A stretch of DNA of 64,000 nucleotides. Source: Streptacidiphilus sp. PB12-B1b. GTDB taxonomy: Bacteria > Actinomycetota > Actinomycetes > Streptomycetales > Streptomycetaceae. The stretch is taken from contig NZ_CP048405.1 in the NCBI RefSeq assembly GCF_014084125.1, forward strand, positions 372,001 through 436,000, read 5' to 3'. Numbering within the stretch: position 1 is the first letter of the stretch; the number at the start of each line of letters is the position of its first letter. Shown one piece after another: positions 53,098 to 60,979 of this stretch. The notes under the pieces are model-generated. The model made no database searches. It was not told where the DNA came from and saw only the letters and a list, made by a program, of their open reading frames with translations. A program made the translations under genes and the position numbers.

Positions 53098-53802
53098 ATG
53101 CCCCTGACCGGCAGTGACGCGGCAGATCCCCGCACCCAGGACCTTCCCGTGCCCGCGTCGGACAGTGGACCGGAGGGCAACGAGCGGCTCACCGCGAGCA
53201 CCGGAGGGGTGCTCCTGGTGCTGTTCGCCGCCGAGGGCGTCACCATCCTTTCGCTGAGCCGACTGCTGACCTGGCACTACTTCTTCGGGTTCATGCTCAT
53301 CGGGCCGGTCCTACTCAAACTCGGCTCCACCCTCTACCGCTTCACCCGCTACTACAGCGGCGCCCCCGACTATCGGCGCAAGGGCCCGCCAATGCCGCTG
53401 CTGCGGGTCCTGGGCCCGTTCGTGGTGATCACCAGCGTCACCGTCATCGGCACCGGCGTCGCTCTGGGACTCCTGGGCACGGACGACAAGATCGGGCCCT
53501 TCCCGCTGCTGCTCCTGCACAAGGCGAGCTTCGTCGCCTGGGCCGCCGTCATGACTGTTCATGTCCTGGCCTACGTCTGGCGACTGCCCCGGCTGATCGG
53601 CGCCGACCTGAGCCGCCGCCCCGCCCGCCACGGCGAGCCCCAGCCCGGGCGGGCCGGGGCCCGTTGGTCCCTGCTCGCCGGGTCCCTCGCCATCGGCTTG
53701 ACCATCGCCCTGCTGGGCACACCCCTGGCGTCCAAATGGCGCGGAGCCGACCACCACGGCCACCACCGCGTCCACGTCGGAGCCCAGCACCAGGCCGGCT
53801 GA
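53098..53802 (+). CDS. b561-like multi-helix membrane protein
   Basis: A 234-residue protein with four to five helices. His residues at helix positions (LLTWHYFFGFMLIG, LLLHKASFVAWAAVMTVHVLAYVW) suggest heme b ligation, as in cytochrome b561/DUF4405-like proteins. The C-terminal tail is His-rich (GADHHGHHRVHVGAQHQ), which may bind metal. The ATG is preceded by AAAGGACC. It lies between the ferredoxin and the reductase in the redox locus. Confidence 0.75.
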   Translation: MPLTGSDAADPRTQDLPVPASDSGPEGNERLTASTGGVLLVLFAAEGVTILSLSRLLTWHYFFGFMLIGPVLLKLGSTLYRFTRYYSGAPDYRRKGPPMPLLRVLGPFVVITSVTVIGTGVALGLLGTDDKIGPFPLLLLHKASFVAWAAVMTVHVLAYVWRLPRLIGADLSRRPARHGEPQPGRAGARWSLLAGSLAIGLTIALLGTPLASKWRGADHHGHHRVHVGAQHQAG

Positions 53803-53901
53803 ACCGCATCCGCAGGTTCTCCTCACCCGCCGCCTACCCCCAGCGCAGCACACTGAGGGTAGGAACACCGGGATGCCCGCCATGCGGCGGGAGGCACGGA
53901 T

Positions 53902-54201
53902 GTGGGGACGACCATGGTGAATCCACGAGCCCGCGCACGCGACGAGGGCCTGGCCCGAACAGCCTCCTGGACCCGACGCACCGCCGCCGCAGCAGGGCTG
54001 CTCTGCGCAGCCCTCGCCACGTTCTTCGCCCATGCCCTGCCCGGACAGGCCGCAGCGCCGAGCACGTCGCCCTCGGGAGCCTCGGGGACTTCGGGGGACT
54101 CGGGTCACGGACAGCACGGCTCCCACGGCCAGGTCCAGAGCCCCGCGCAGCCCCCTGCACCGGGATCGGGAACGGGCCAGGCCGTCTCCGGAGCCTCGTG
54201 A
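53902..54201 (+). CDS. Exported or anchored small Ser/Gly/His protein
   Basis: A 99-residue protein from GTG 53902 (GGGAGG upstream) or ATG 53914. A basic N-terminus is followed by a hydrophobic segment (AAAAGLLCAALATFFAHALPG) and a low-complexity tail rich in Ser, Gly, Pro and His with HGQHGSHGQ. Unknown function. Like the protein at 49380 it may be a disordered accessory of the redox chain. Confidence 0.55.
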   Translation: MGTTMVNPRARARDEGLARTASWTRRTAAAAGLLCAALATFFAHALPGQAAAPSTSPSGASGTSGDSGHGQHGSHGQVQSPAQPPAPGSGTGQAVSGAS

Positions 54202-54360
54202 AGCCGGCACACGGCAACCCCCTACGGGACTTGTTGCCGCTCTGCGGCGAGCACGGTCGGCGGCGGTGATGAGGATCAGCACCGGCAGGCGGGATCCAGC
54301 CCGGTGCCGGCCGTCCACCTTCGCCCTGCTTCGACGGTGCGCTCAAGGGACGGAACCGCC

Positions 54361-54480
54361 GTGTTGGCCGACCTGGTGAGACGAGCGTGGAAGAGACTGC
54401 GAACGGTGGACGTCGAGGCGGTGCTCTTCTTCGCCGCGTCGGCCTATGTCCTGTGGCTCTGGTCGACCTGGCCCTCCTGA
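54361..54480 (+). CDS. Very small membrane protein (39 aa)
   Basis: GTG at 54361, preceded by AAGGGACGG, encodes a 39-residue protein: a basic helix MLADLVRRAWKRLRTVDVEA followed by a single hydrophobic span VLFFAASAYVLWLWSTW. The composition (positive-inside, one Trp-rich helix) is typical of real small membrane proteins. It sits between the b561-like and reductase genes in the same direction. Confidence 0.5.
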   Translation: MLADLVRRAWKRLRTVDVEAVLFFAASAYVLWLWSTWPS

Positions 54481-54592
54481 GGAACACCCACTGCCGACAT
54501 CGACGAGGGCCGCCGGCCCTGTGACCTCAGTGTTAGGTGCGAGAGGAGAAGGTGGCGCCACCACTTCCCCGCACCATGATGGAAGGCTGCTG

Positions 54593-55999
54593 ATGCCAGC
54601 AGTGAGCATGTCCGCGCACGAGCGGGCCAGGCACCGCGCGGCCCCGCCTCCGCCGCCCTCCCCACTGTCGGCGACGGGATCGCCCCGTTCGCTGGCGCTG
54701 CTCCTGGTGATCTGCGCCGGAGTACTGCCGGTGCTGTTCATCTGGTGGCAGAACACCATCGCCGGATCGCTGGACAGCCCGTCCGCCTGCCTCATCGCGG
54801 CCGGGAGCATAGCCGGGCTGCTGGCGGCGTACCTGCTGCTGGTGCTGGTCGCGCTGATGGCACGGGTACCGTGGCTGGAGAACCGGGTCGGCTCGGACGT
54901 GATCGCCCGCTACCACCGCTCGCTGGGCGAGTACACCGTCATCCTGGTCTGCGCCCACGCGCTGCTGCTCACCGTCGGCTACGCCTGGCAGGGCGGGACG
55001 AACCCGGTCTCCGAGAGCGTCACCCTGCTGTTCGACTACACCGACGTATGGCTGTCGACGATCGCGCTGGCACTGCTGCTGCTGGTCGGCGTGGTCTCCG
55101 CGCGCGCGGTGCGCCGGAAGCTGTCGTACGAGTCCTGGTACCACGTCCACCTGCTGGTGTACGCGGCGATCGGGCTGGCCTTCGCGCACGAGTTCGCGGT
55201 CGGCACCGAGTTCTCCGCCTCGTTGCGCAACCGGCTGCTGTGGTCGGCCGCGCACCTCGTGGTCGGCGCCGCCGTCCTGCTGTTCCGGGTGCTGCTGCCG
55301 CTGTGGCGTTCACTGCGGTACCGGGTGCGGGTCGCCCGGGTCGTCAGCGAGGGCCCGGGCGTCGTCTCGCTGCACCTGACCGGCCGGAACCTGGACCGGC
55401 TGGACGCCGAGGCGGGGCAGTTCCTGCGCTGGCGCTTCCTGGCCCGGGGGCACTGGTGGCAGTCCCACCCGTACTCGCTGTCCGCCGCGCCCTCCGCGGA
55501 CGGCCTGCGGATCACCGTCAAGGACCTCGGGGACGCCAGCTCCTCCCTCGCCCGGCTGGCCCCCGGCACCCGGGTCTGGTTCGAGGGCCCGTACGGGGCC
55601 TTCACCGCCCGCCGCCGCTCCCCCGCCCGACGCGTGCTGCTGATCGCCGGGGGCGCGGGCATCACCCCGCTCCGGGCGCTGTACGAGTCGCTGCCCGGAC
55701 GCGGATCGGACCTGGTGCTGATCTACCGCGCCTCCCGAGCCGAGGACCTGGTGCTCTACCGGGAGCTGGAAGCTATCGCCCGCCGACGTGGCCTGGGCCT
55801 GTTCGCCCGCGTCGGCCCACGCGGACACCCGGACCAGGACCCGCTGCGCGGCAGCGAACTGCGCGCGATGGTCCCGGACGTGGCCGACCGCGACGTCTAC
55901 CTCTGCGGCCCGGCCGGGATGACCCGCACGGTCAGCGCCCACCTGCGCGCCGCCGGAGTACCCAAGCAGCGGCTCCACATCGAGGCGTTCGAACTCTAG
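54593..55999 (+). CDS. Transmembrane ferredoxin/ferric reductase with FAD and NAD domains
   Basis: A 468-residue protein from ATG 54593 (GGAAGG upstream). The N-terminal half is a ferric-reductase-like heme domain with paired His (IARYHRSLGEYTVILVCAHALLL and SYESWYHVHLLVYAAIGLAFAHEF). The C-terminal half is a ferredoxin-NADP reductase module: FAD motif HPYSLSAAP (RxYS-like with His in place of Arg), NAD motif LIAGGAGITPLRALYE, CGPAGM and the C-terminal aromatic-acidic end IEAFEL. It moves electrons from NAD(P)H through FAD and hemes across the membrane. The FMN-binding gene follows after 14 bases. Confidence 0.93.
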   Translation: MPAVSMSAHERARHRAAPPPPPSPLSATGSPRSLALLLVICAGVLPVLFIWWQNTIAGSLDSPSACLIAAGSIAGLLAAYLLLVLVALMARVPWLENRVGSDVIARYHRSLGEYTVILVCAHALLLTVGYAWQGGTNPVSESVTLLFDYTDVWLSTIALALLLLVGVVSARAVRRKLSYESWYHVHLLVYAAIGLAFAHEFAVGTEFSASLRNRLLWSAAHLVVGAAVLLFRVLLPLWRSLRYRVRVARVVSEGPGVVSLHLTGRNLDRLDAEAGQFLRWRFLARGHWWQSHPYSLSAAPSADGLRITVKDLGDASSSLARLAPGTRVWFEGPYGAFTARRRSPARRVLLIAGGAGITPLRALYESLPGRGSDLVLIYRASRAEDLVLYRELEAIARRRGLGLFARVGPRGHPDQDPLRGSELRAMVPDVADRDVYLCGPAGMTRTVSAHLRAAGVPKQRLHIEAFEL

Positions 56000-56013
56000 G
56001 AGGCTGGCTACCC

Positions 56014-56466
56014 ATGCGCAGAATCACCGCGGGCCTGGCCGCCACCGCCGCCGCCGTCGCCCTGCTGATCGGCGTGAAGGCCAACTCGGCCAGCGCCCCC
56101 AGATCCGCCCTCGCCGGGGCGGGCAACACCCAGCCGGTACCGCAGGGCCCGACAGGCGCAAAGACTCCGGCACCGGGCAAGAGCGCAGCGGCCAACGGCA
56201 GCTTCCAGGGCAGCGTCATCGACACCCGATACGGCCCGGTGCAGGTCGAGGCCGTCGTCAAGGGCGGCAGACTCAGCAACGTCGTCGTGCTCCAGCAGAC
56301 CGACGGCGGACGCAGCAGCCAGATCGACTCCTACGCCCTGCCGTTGCTGACCGCCGAGGCACTGAAGGCACAGAGCGCCGACATCGACGTCGTCTCCGGC
56401 GCCACCTACACCTCCACCGGCTACGCCCAGTCCCTCCAGGCCGCACTCGATGCCGCCGCACGGTGA
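56014..56466 (+). CDS. Exported FMN-binding protein, ApbE target
   Basis: A 150-residue exported protein: signal anchor, Ala/Pro linker, and an FMN-bind domain starting GSFQGSVIDTRYGPVQVEAVVKGG. The flavinylation motif is DVVSGATYTS, with the acceptor most likely Thr131 of SGAT. AGGAGG upstream gives a strong start. In characterised systems (NqrC, RnfG, Fmn-bind of Listeria) this Thr carries FMN attached by ApbE. It is the terminal extracytoplasmic electron carrier of the cluster. Confidence 0.92.
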   Translation: MRRITAGLAATAAAVALLIGVKANSASAPRSALAGAGNTQPVPQGPTGAKTPAPGKSAAANGSFQGSVIDTRYGPVQVEAVVKGGRLSNVVVLQQTDGGRSSQIDSYALPLLTAEALKAQSADIDVVSGATYTSTGYAQSLQAALDAAAR

Positions 56467-56481
56467 ACAACGAGCCCTCTG

Positions 56482-56760
56482 CCCACCCTCGCCCGCTCGG
56501 AGCAGGGCGTCCGCGAGGTCGAGGACGACGACCTCACGGACATCATGGCCGAAGCCCTGGACCGGGTCGCGGCAGCCTCCCGGGTCCGGCACCTGCGACT
56601 GGAGAGCAGCCTGTCGGCTGCCCCGCTGCGCGGCAACATCGGCCTGCTGTCCATCGCGGTGGGCAACCTCCTGGACAACGCGGTGAACCACAACCACGAG
56701 GGCGGCCTGCTCAGCGTCACCACCCGTCACTGGCCATCGTCACCGCCCAGTGCGGACAAG
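56482..56760 (+). pseudogene. Histidine kinase C-terminal remnant
   Basis: One frame encodes LARSEQGVREVEDDDLTDIMAEALD followed by IGLLSIAVGNLLDNAVNHNHEGG. These are the DHp-to-HATPase link and the N-box (N-L-x-D-N-A-x-x-H-N) of a histidine kinase. The phospho-acceptor region before it and the G1/G2 boxes after it are missing. A frame from GTG or ATG within it exists but encodes no complete domain. Confidence 0.75.
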
Positions 56761-56870
56761 TCACCGCCCGCTCCCGTCAGACCGGCGGCCTCACTATCAC
56801 CCTGCGTTTGTCCTGAAAAGCGCCACGACACAGCCCGTAGTCCTGGGCTGGGCTGTCGGATCCGGGGAAC

Positions 56871-57608
56871 ATGGCAGACATGACCAACGCGGGTGGGACC
56901 ACCGTCGCCGACCACGGTGAACCCCACGATGATGCTTTAGGCAGTCGCCTCAACTGGCTGCGAGCGGGAGTCCTGGGAGCGAACGACGGAGTGGTGTCCA
57001 CGGCCGGCCTGGTCGTCGGTGTAGCAGGTGCGACCAGCTCCGCGCAGGCACTGCTGACCGCCGGACTCGCCGGACTCCTCGCCGGCTCTCTGTCGATGGG
57101 AGCCGGGGAATTCGTCTCGGTCAGCACCCAACGCGACTCCGAGCAAGCAGCTCTGGCATTGGAGAGGCGCGAGCTGGACGCGACGCCGGAAGCCGAACTA
57201 CTCGAACTGACCGGCATATACCAGGACAAGGGCCTTGACCCCGTCCTCGCCCGCCAGGTCGCGATCCAGCTCACCGCCCACGACGCCTTGGGCGCGCACG
57301 CCGAGACCGAGCTGGGCATCGACCCCGATCAACTGGCCAACCCGTGGCACGCGGCAGGTGCGAGCTTTCTGTCCTTCACTGTCGGCGCCCTGCTCCCGCT
57401 CTTGGGGATGGTGCTGCCTGCGGCCTCGGTCCGCCTCTACATCACCGTTGCCGCCGTACTCGCGGCACTGGTCCTGTGCGGCAAGGTCAGCGCACAGCTG
57501 GGACACGCCCCAGTGCGGCCTGCCGTGCTCCGCAATGTCGTCGGCGGTGCCCTGGCGATGGGCGTCACCTATCTCGCCGGAATCCTGCTGGGAGCCACCG
57601 GCCACTGA
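56871..57608 (+). CDS. VIT1/CCC1-family iron/manganese transporter
   Basis: A 245-residue membrane protein. N-terminal LNWLRAGVLGANDGVVSTAGLVVGVAGA and GSLSMGAGEFVSVSTQRDSE are diagnostic of the VIT1/CCC1 family (G-A-N-D-G and S-M-G-x-G-E-F/Y-V-S). The cytoplasmic helical metal-binding region contains repeated Glu (EAELLELTGIYQDKG). About five helices. It should export or sequester Fe(II)/Mn(II). Next to a ferric-reductase-like redox locus, which fits an iron-related role. Confidence 0.92.
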   Translation: MADMTNAGGTTVADHGEPHDDALGSRLNWLRAGVLGANDGVVSTAGLVVGVAGATSSAQALLTAGLAGLLAGSLSMGAGEFVSVSTQRDSEQAALALERRELDATPEAELLELTGIYQDKGLDPVLARQVAIQLTAHDALGAHAETELGIDPDQLANPWHAAGASFLSFTVGALLPLLGMVLPAASVRLYITVAAVLAALVLCGKVSAQLGHAPVRPAVLRNVVGGALAMGVTYLAGILLGATGH

Positions 57609-57706
57609 TGGCAGCCGCCCTCTGCCGGTGAGTCCGCCCCAAGGCTCTGCATCCGCTGTCTGGTCAGGAGTGCCCACGCGTTGCTTCGGTGGGGCAGCAC
57701 GCGACA

Positions 57707-58219
57707 CTACGGTGTGGTGCTGAGTGTCAGGATCTGGGCCGGGATGGAGGCGCAGGCTGCAAGGTCGAACAGGGGGCCCGGGTATCCGCTCGGCGTCGGG
57801 TACACCTGGATGCAGTCGGCGTTGGACGTGCCGGCGGCGACGAACTGGTACTGGTCGGCGTTCGTGTCGACTTGCTGAAGCGTCCAAGCGGTGGAACTGC
57901 TGCATGCTTCCTGTCGAACCCCGAGGCGATACTTCGCGAGGCACAGGCCATTCGCCTGGCTGACGATCTGGTAGGTCGCGGTGGCGCCGGATACCCCTTG
58001 GAAGGCGAAGTGCTGGGCCGTCGACCCGTCGCAAGGGTGGCCGTACGTGTCGAGGAAGTAGTGGGCGGGGTCAGTGGTGCTGGTGTTCAGGCAGCTGTTC
58101 TGCGCCGCCGAGTAGATGGTGGCGATGGGAGCGGACGGGCCGGCGGCCCTCTGAGCCCCTGTGACCACGCCGACGACCGCGAAGACTGATGCTGCCACCA
58201 CGAATGCCCTGGGCGTCAC
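57707..58219 (-). CDS. Secreted ricin-type beta-trefoil protein 2
   Basis: A 170-residue protein from GTG 58219, where AGTAGGGGGA precedes a signal peptide (MTPRAFVVAASVFAVVGVVTG). Ricin-type features: TIYSAAQNSCLNTSTTD, then IVSQANGLCLAKYRLGVRQEACSSSTAWTLQQV (second repeat with W motif). It is paralogous to the protein at 43871: both share SAA-x-x-SC and GLCLA-x-(F/Y)-R-x-G-(I/V)-RQ. A longer in-frame start at 58366 would overlap the IS end. Confidence 0.75.
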   Translation of the reverse strand: MTPRAFVVAASVFAVVGVVTGAQRAAGPSAPIATIYSAAQNSCLNTSTTDPAHYFLDTYGHPCDGSTAQHFAFQGVSGATATYQIVSQANGLCLAKYRLGVRQEACSSSTAWTLQQVDTNADQYQFVAAGTSNADCIQVYPTPSGYPGPLFDLAACASIPAQILTLSTTP

Positions 58220-58358
58220 GATGTGTCCCCCTACTTCGCCCGCAGTAGGTCCGCGGGTCACCCGTAATTCCATCCCCGTGACCGGCGACGGCGCTCTCCA
58301 TAGTGCTTTGGCTGCCGCATGCATGACAAGGTTCTCGGTCGGGCTGAACCAGTTCTTA

Positions 58359-59280
58359 GAGGGCATCTCGTGTGAGTAGTTTGTCCTTGATGCCCTAGTA
58401 CGTGCCTCGCCAGGTTGATGTGGTCTCGTCCGTTATGCGCTTGGCGAGGTTGTCGATCGAGGCGATGTGGATCATGGCCTCGGAGCTGGCGGGGAGGGTC
58501 TCGTAGTCGCGGGCGAGGCGCCGGCGCAGCATGATCCAACCCAGGCTTCGTTCGACTACCCACCGCCTTTTCACCACGTGAAATCCGGGGATGTCGGACT
58601 TGCGGTGGACGACTTCGACGTCGATGCCGAGGGTGGCGCCGTGCTCGACCATGGCGTTTTTGAAGCCGGTGTCTACCCAGCTCTTGGAGATGCTTGGGTA
58701 TGTTTTCTTGGCCTGGTTGAGGAGGCGGATTCCGAGGGCGTTCTCGGACAGGCTCGCGGCGGTGACGGCGACGGCGAGGATGAGTCCGACGGTGTCGGTC
58801 AGTATGCCTCTCTTCCGGCCGACGATCTTCTTGGCGGCGTCGGTTCCCTGGCTGCTCAGGGGCACGTTAGTGGAGGTCTTGACGCTCTGGGTGTCGATGA
58901 CGGACGCGGTCGGCTCGGGGCTGCGTCCCTCTTTCACGCGGGCGAGTCCGGTGAGGTCGTAGTTGAGTTCGGCGAAGATGCCTTCGTCGCGCCAGGCGGC
59001 GTAGTAGGCATAGACGGTGCCGTGGTTGGGGAAGTCGTGCGGAACGTACTTCCAGGGGATTCCGGTGCGATTGACGTAGAGGATTGCGTTGAAGACGTCG
59101 CGGAGGTCTACTTTCGCTGGCTGGCCGGTGGGCCGGCGATCGAGCCGGGCTTTCCTCCAAGCCGTCAGTTTCGGCTCGATCAGGGCCCATCGGGCGTCGG
59201 AGAGGTCGCTGGGGTACGGCTTGCGCTGGCTCACGGCACGGTATTGCCATGCGCATGACGGAACTTGTCGTTCCGCCCTC
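58359..59280 (-). mobile_element. IS5-family insertion sequence A
   Basis: About 0.9 kb containing one transposase. Boundaries are tentative: GAGGGC at 58359 and its complement GCCCTC at 59275-59280 are placed symmetrically 36 and 41 bases outside the coding sequence, but the inner bases of the proposed ends match poorly and no target duplication is visible. Confidence 0.6.
58395..59234 (-). CDS. IS5-family transposase (element A)
   Basis: A 279-residue DDE transposase. N-terminal helix-turn-helix-type DUF4096 region: PSDLSDARWALIEPKL. Catalytic parts: SVIDTQSVKTS (first Asp), WVDTGFKNAMVEHGATLGIDVEVV (second Asp) and RRWVVERSLGWIMLRRRLARDYE (catalytic Glu in V-E-R-S-x-x-W). It appears full length with all three acidic residues. 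Single ORF, no frameshift. Confidence 0.92.
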   Translation of the reverse strand: MSQRKPYPSDLSDARWALIEPKLTAWRKARLDRRPTGQPAKVDLRDVFNAILYVNRTGIPWKYVPHDFPNHGTVYAYYAAWRDEGIFAELNYDLTGLARVKEGRSPEPTASVIDTQSVKTSTNVPLSSQGTDAAKKIVGRKRGILTDTVGLILAVAVTAASLSENALGIRLLNQAKKTYPSISKSWVDTGFKNAMVEHGATLGIDVEVVHRKSDIPGFHVVKRRWVVERSLGWIMLRRRLARDYETLPASSEAMIHIASIDNLAKRITDETTSTWRGTY

Positions 59281-59458
59281 GACTGGGCGGTTCTATGACT
59301 TCTTCAAACCAGACGGACTTCCATGAATAGAAGCGGACGAGACGGGCGCCTGTGCCGGCAGGCAGGGCGGTTGCAGAGTGCTCATTTTCGACAGAACCGA
59401 GTAAATGCGACAGGAAGAAAAGCCACTTGCCGGAATAAAGCTCTCTAAACGCCCACTT

Positions 59459-59486
59459 AGAGGGCGGTAAGTGAGCCTATGTCTGG
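59459..59486 (+). repeat. Left terminal inverted repeat of element B
   Basis: Begins AGAGGGCGGTAAGTGA. It pairs with the complement at 60868-60895 (AGAGGGCTGTACGTGA on the minus strand). It overlaps the stop of the accessory gene. Confidence 0.7.
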
Positions 59487-59965
59487 TTCATCCTCTTGTC
59501 GGGAGTGAGTGGGGCGGCGGTGGGCTCGCCGGTCGGCAGGGGCTGTGCGGTGGTGAACTGCCCGGGTGCGATCTCAGTCAGGATTCCGTGCCTGGTCAGG
59601 CGCTTGAGCTTGGTGCGGATGTTGTTGATGTTGTTCGGTGTGAGGGGCAGGTCCATCGCCTCGCAGACGTTCCGGGCCCGCAGGGGAGCGTCGGTGTCGG
59701 CGAATACGGCCAGGATCTGCTGGTAGGCGGGACCCTCGGGGACGACCACGGTCGGCGTCGTCGCCGGCGGCACTTCGTCGGGCAGGTTGAGGAGTGTTTT
59801 GCGGGTGATCGCGATGTGGTCGGCGGCCTGGGCGAGCCCGTCCAATAGCGCGGTGAGCTGCGTGATCTGCTCGTGGGCGGCTTCCGCCTGCGCGGCGATT
59901 TGCTTCTCCTGGGCCTCCAGGCGCACCAGCAGGGCGCCGAGGGTCTGGTGTTCGTCGCCGCTCAC
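59477..59965 (-). CDS. IS-encoded accessory protein of unknown function
   Basis: A 162-residue protein whose GTG start overlaps the transposase stop (GTGA), so it is translated from the transposase message, inside the IS ends. Residues about 8-55 form a likely coiled coil (LGALLVRLEAQEKQIAAQAEAAHEQITQ...). Residues about 80-140 look like a winged helix (AYQQILAVFADTDAPLRARNVCEAMDL, then NNIRTKLKRLTRHGILTEIAPGQF). It resembles a DNA-binding regulator. IS5 elements usually encode only a transposase. Confidence 0.75.
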   Translation of the reverse strand: MSGDEHQTLGALLVRLEAQEKQIAAQAEAAHEQITQLTALLDGLAQAADHIAITRKTLLNLPDEVPPATTPTVVVPEGPAYQQILAVFADTDAPLRARNVCEAMDLPLTPNNINNIRTKLKRLTRHGILTEIAPGQFTTAQPLPTGEPTAAPLTPDKRMNQT

Positions 59966-60792
59966 GCGCCGCGCCAGGCCGGCGTGGAAGTGCCGGTCAG
60001 CCGACGGGCCATCACATCGCTTATGGCCCAGTACACGCGGGACTCGGAGGAGGCGGTGCTGTGTTCGTACTCGCGGACCAGCCGGCGGTGCAGCATCAGG
60101 ATCCCGTTGGTCTGTTCCACTCTCCAGCGGATCGGCTGGGGAACGAAGCCCGTCTGGTCGGGGTTGCGCTCGACGATGTCCACCTCGACGCCCATGGCGG
60201 CACCGTGCGCGACGACGGTCTTCTTGAATCCCTGGTCCACCAGTGCCTTGTGGACGGTGGAGGTGCTGGTGGCGACCTTGTCCAGCAGGGCGGTGCCGAT
60301 GGCGTTGTCGTGGACGCAGGCAGCCGTCACGATCACCGCGATCACCAGTCCGAGGATGTCGACGGCCAGTCCGCGCTTCCTGCCCGGTACTTTCTTCGCC
60401 GCGTCACGTCCGGTCGTGGCGGCAGGCACTCCGGCGGCGGCGTGCAGACTCTGGGTGTCGAGCACCACCAGACTCGGATCCTCGGTCCGCCCGGCCCGTT
60501 CGCGGACCTGGCAGCGCAGGAGTTCGTGGATCGCCTCGGTGGTGCCGTCGTTGCGCCAGGCGTAGAAATAGTACTTGACCGCGCCGGGCGGCGGCAGGTC
60601 ACCGGGCAAGTAGGACCACGGGCAGCCGCTCCGCCCCTGATAGAGGATGCCGTTGACGATCTCGCGCATCGGATAACGGCCCTGATGGCCGCTCACCGAG
60701 GGGTGCGCCGCCTTCCACGCCGTGATCATCGGTTCGATCAGCGCCCACCGCTCGTCCGTCAAATCGCTCGGGTAACCCCTTCGCTCACTCAC
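59962..60792 (-). CDS. IS5-family transposase (element B)
   Basis: A 276-residue DDE transposase: DUF4096-like start PSDLTDERWALIEPMI, first Asp in LVVLDTQSLHAA, second Asp in KALVDQGFKKTVVAHGAAMGVEVDIV, catalytic Glu in RWRVEQTNGILMLHRRLVREYE. It is only distantly similar to the element A transposase, so the two elements inserted independently. Full length and apparently intact. Confidence 0.92.
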   Translation of the reverse strand: MSERRGYPSDLTDERWALIEPMITAWKAAHPSVSGHQGRYPMREIVNGILYQGRSGCPWSYLPGDLPPPGAVKYYFYAWRNDGTTEAIHELLRCQVRERAGRTEDPSLVVLDTQSLHAAAGVPAATTGRDAAKKVPGRKRGLAVDILGLVIAVIVTAACVHDNAIGTALLDKVATSTSTVHKALVDQGFKKTVVAHGAAMGVEVDIVERNPDQTGFVPQPIRWRVEQTNGILMLHRRLVREYEHSTASSESRVYWAISDVMARRLTGTSTPAWRGA

Positions 60793-60867
60793 CCTGTCAG
60801 CCCACCACCACCCGACGCGCTGTACAGCGGCCTTACGGGCAAGCCCACACGATCGAGGGATCAGAAA

Positions 60868-60895
60868 GCGGACAGAAGGTCACGTACAGCCCTCT
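60868..60895 (-). repeat. Right terminal inverted repeat of element B
   Basis: Complement of the left end with about seven mismatches in 28. It lies 76 bases upstream of the transposase start, leaving room for the promoter. Confidence 0.7.
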
Positions 60896-60979
60896 CGCAA
60901 CTCACCTACGCAGCCACACATCGGCATGGGTCTGGTGACCCAGTGCATACGATCTGCGGACCGTTCGATGTACGTCTTT

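Larger units (their letters stand above)
59459..60895 (-). mobile_element. IS5-family insertion sequence B with an extra gene
   Basis: A 1437-base element bounded by imperfect terminal inverted repeats (59459-59486 and 60868-60895), starting AGAGGGC at both ends, with about 21 of 28 bases matching by eye. It contains a transposase and a second ORF between the transposase stop and the left end. I see no clear target-site duplication (flanks ACTT and CGCA). Confidence 0.75.
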
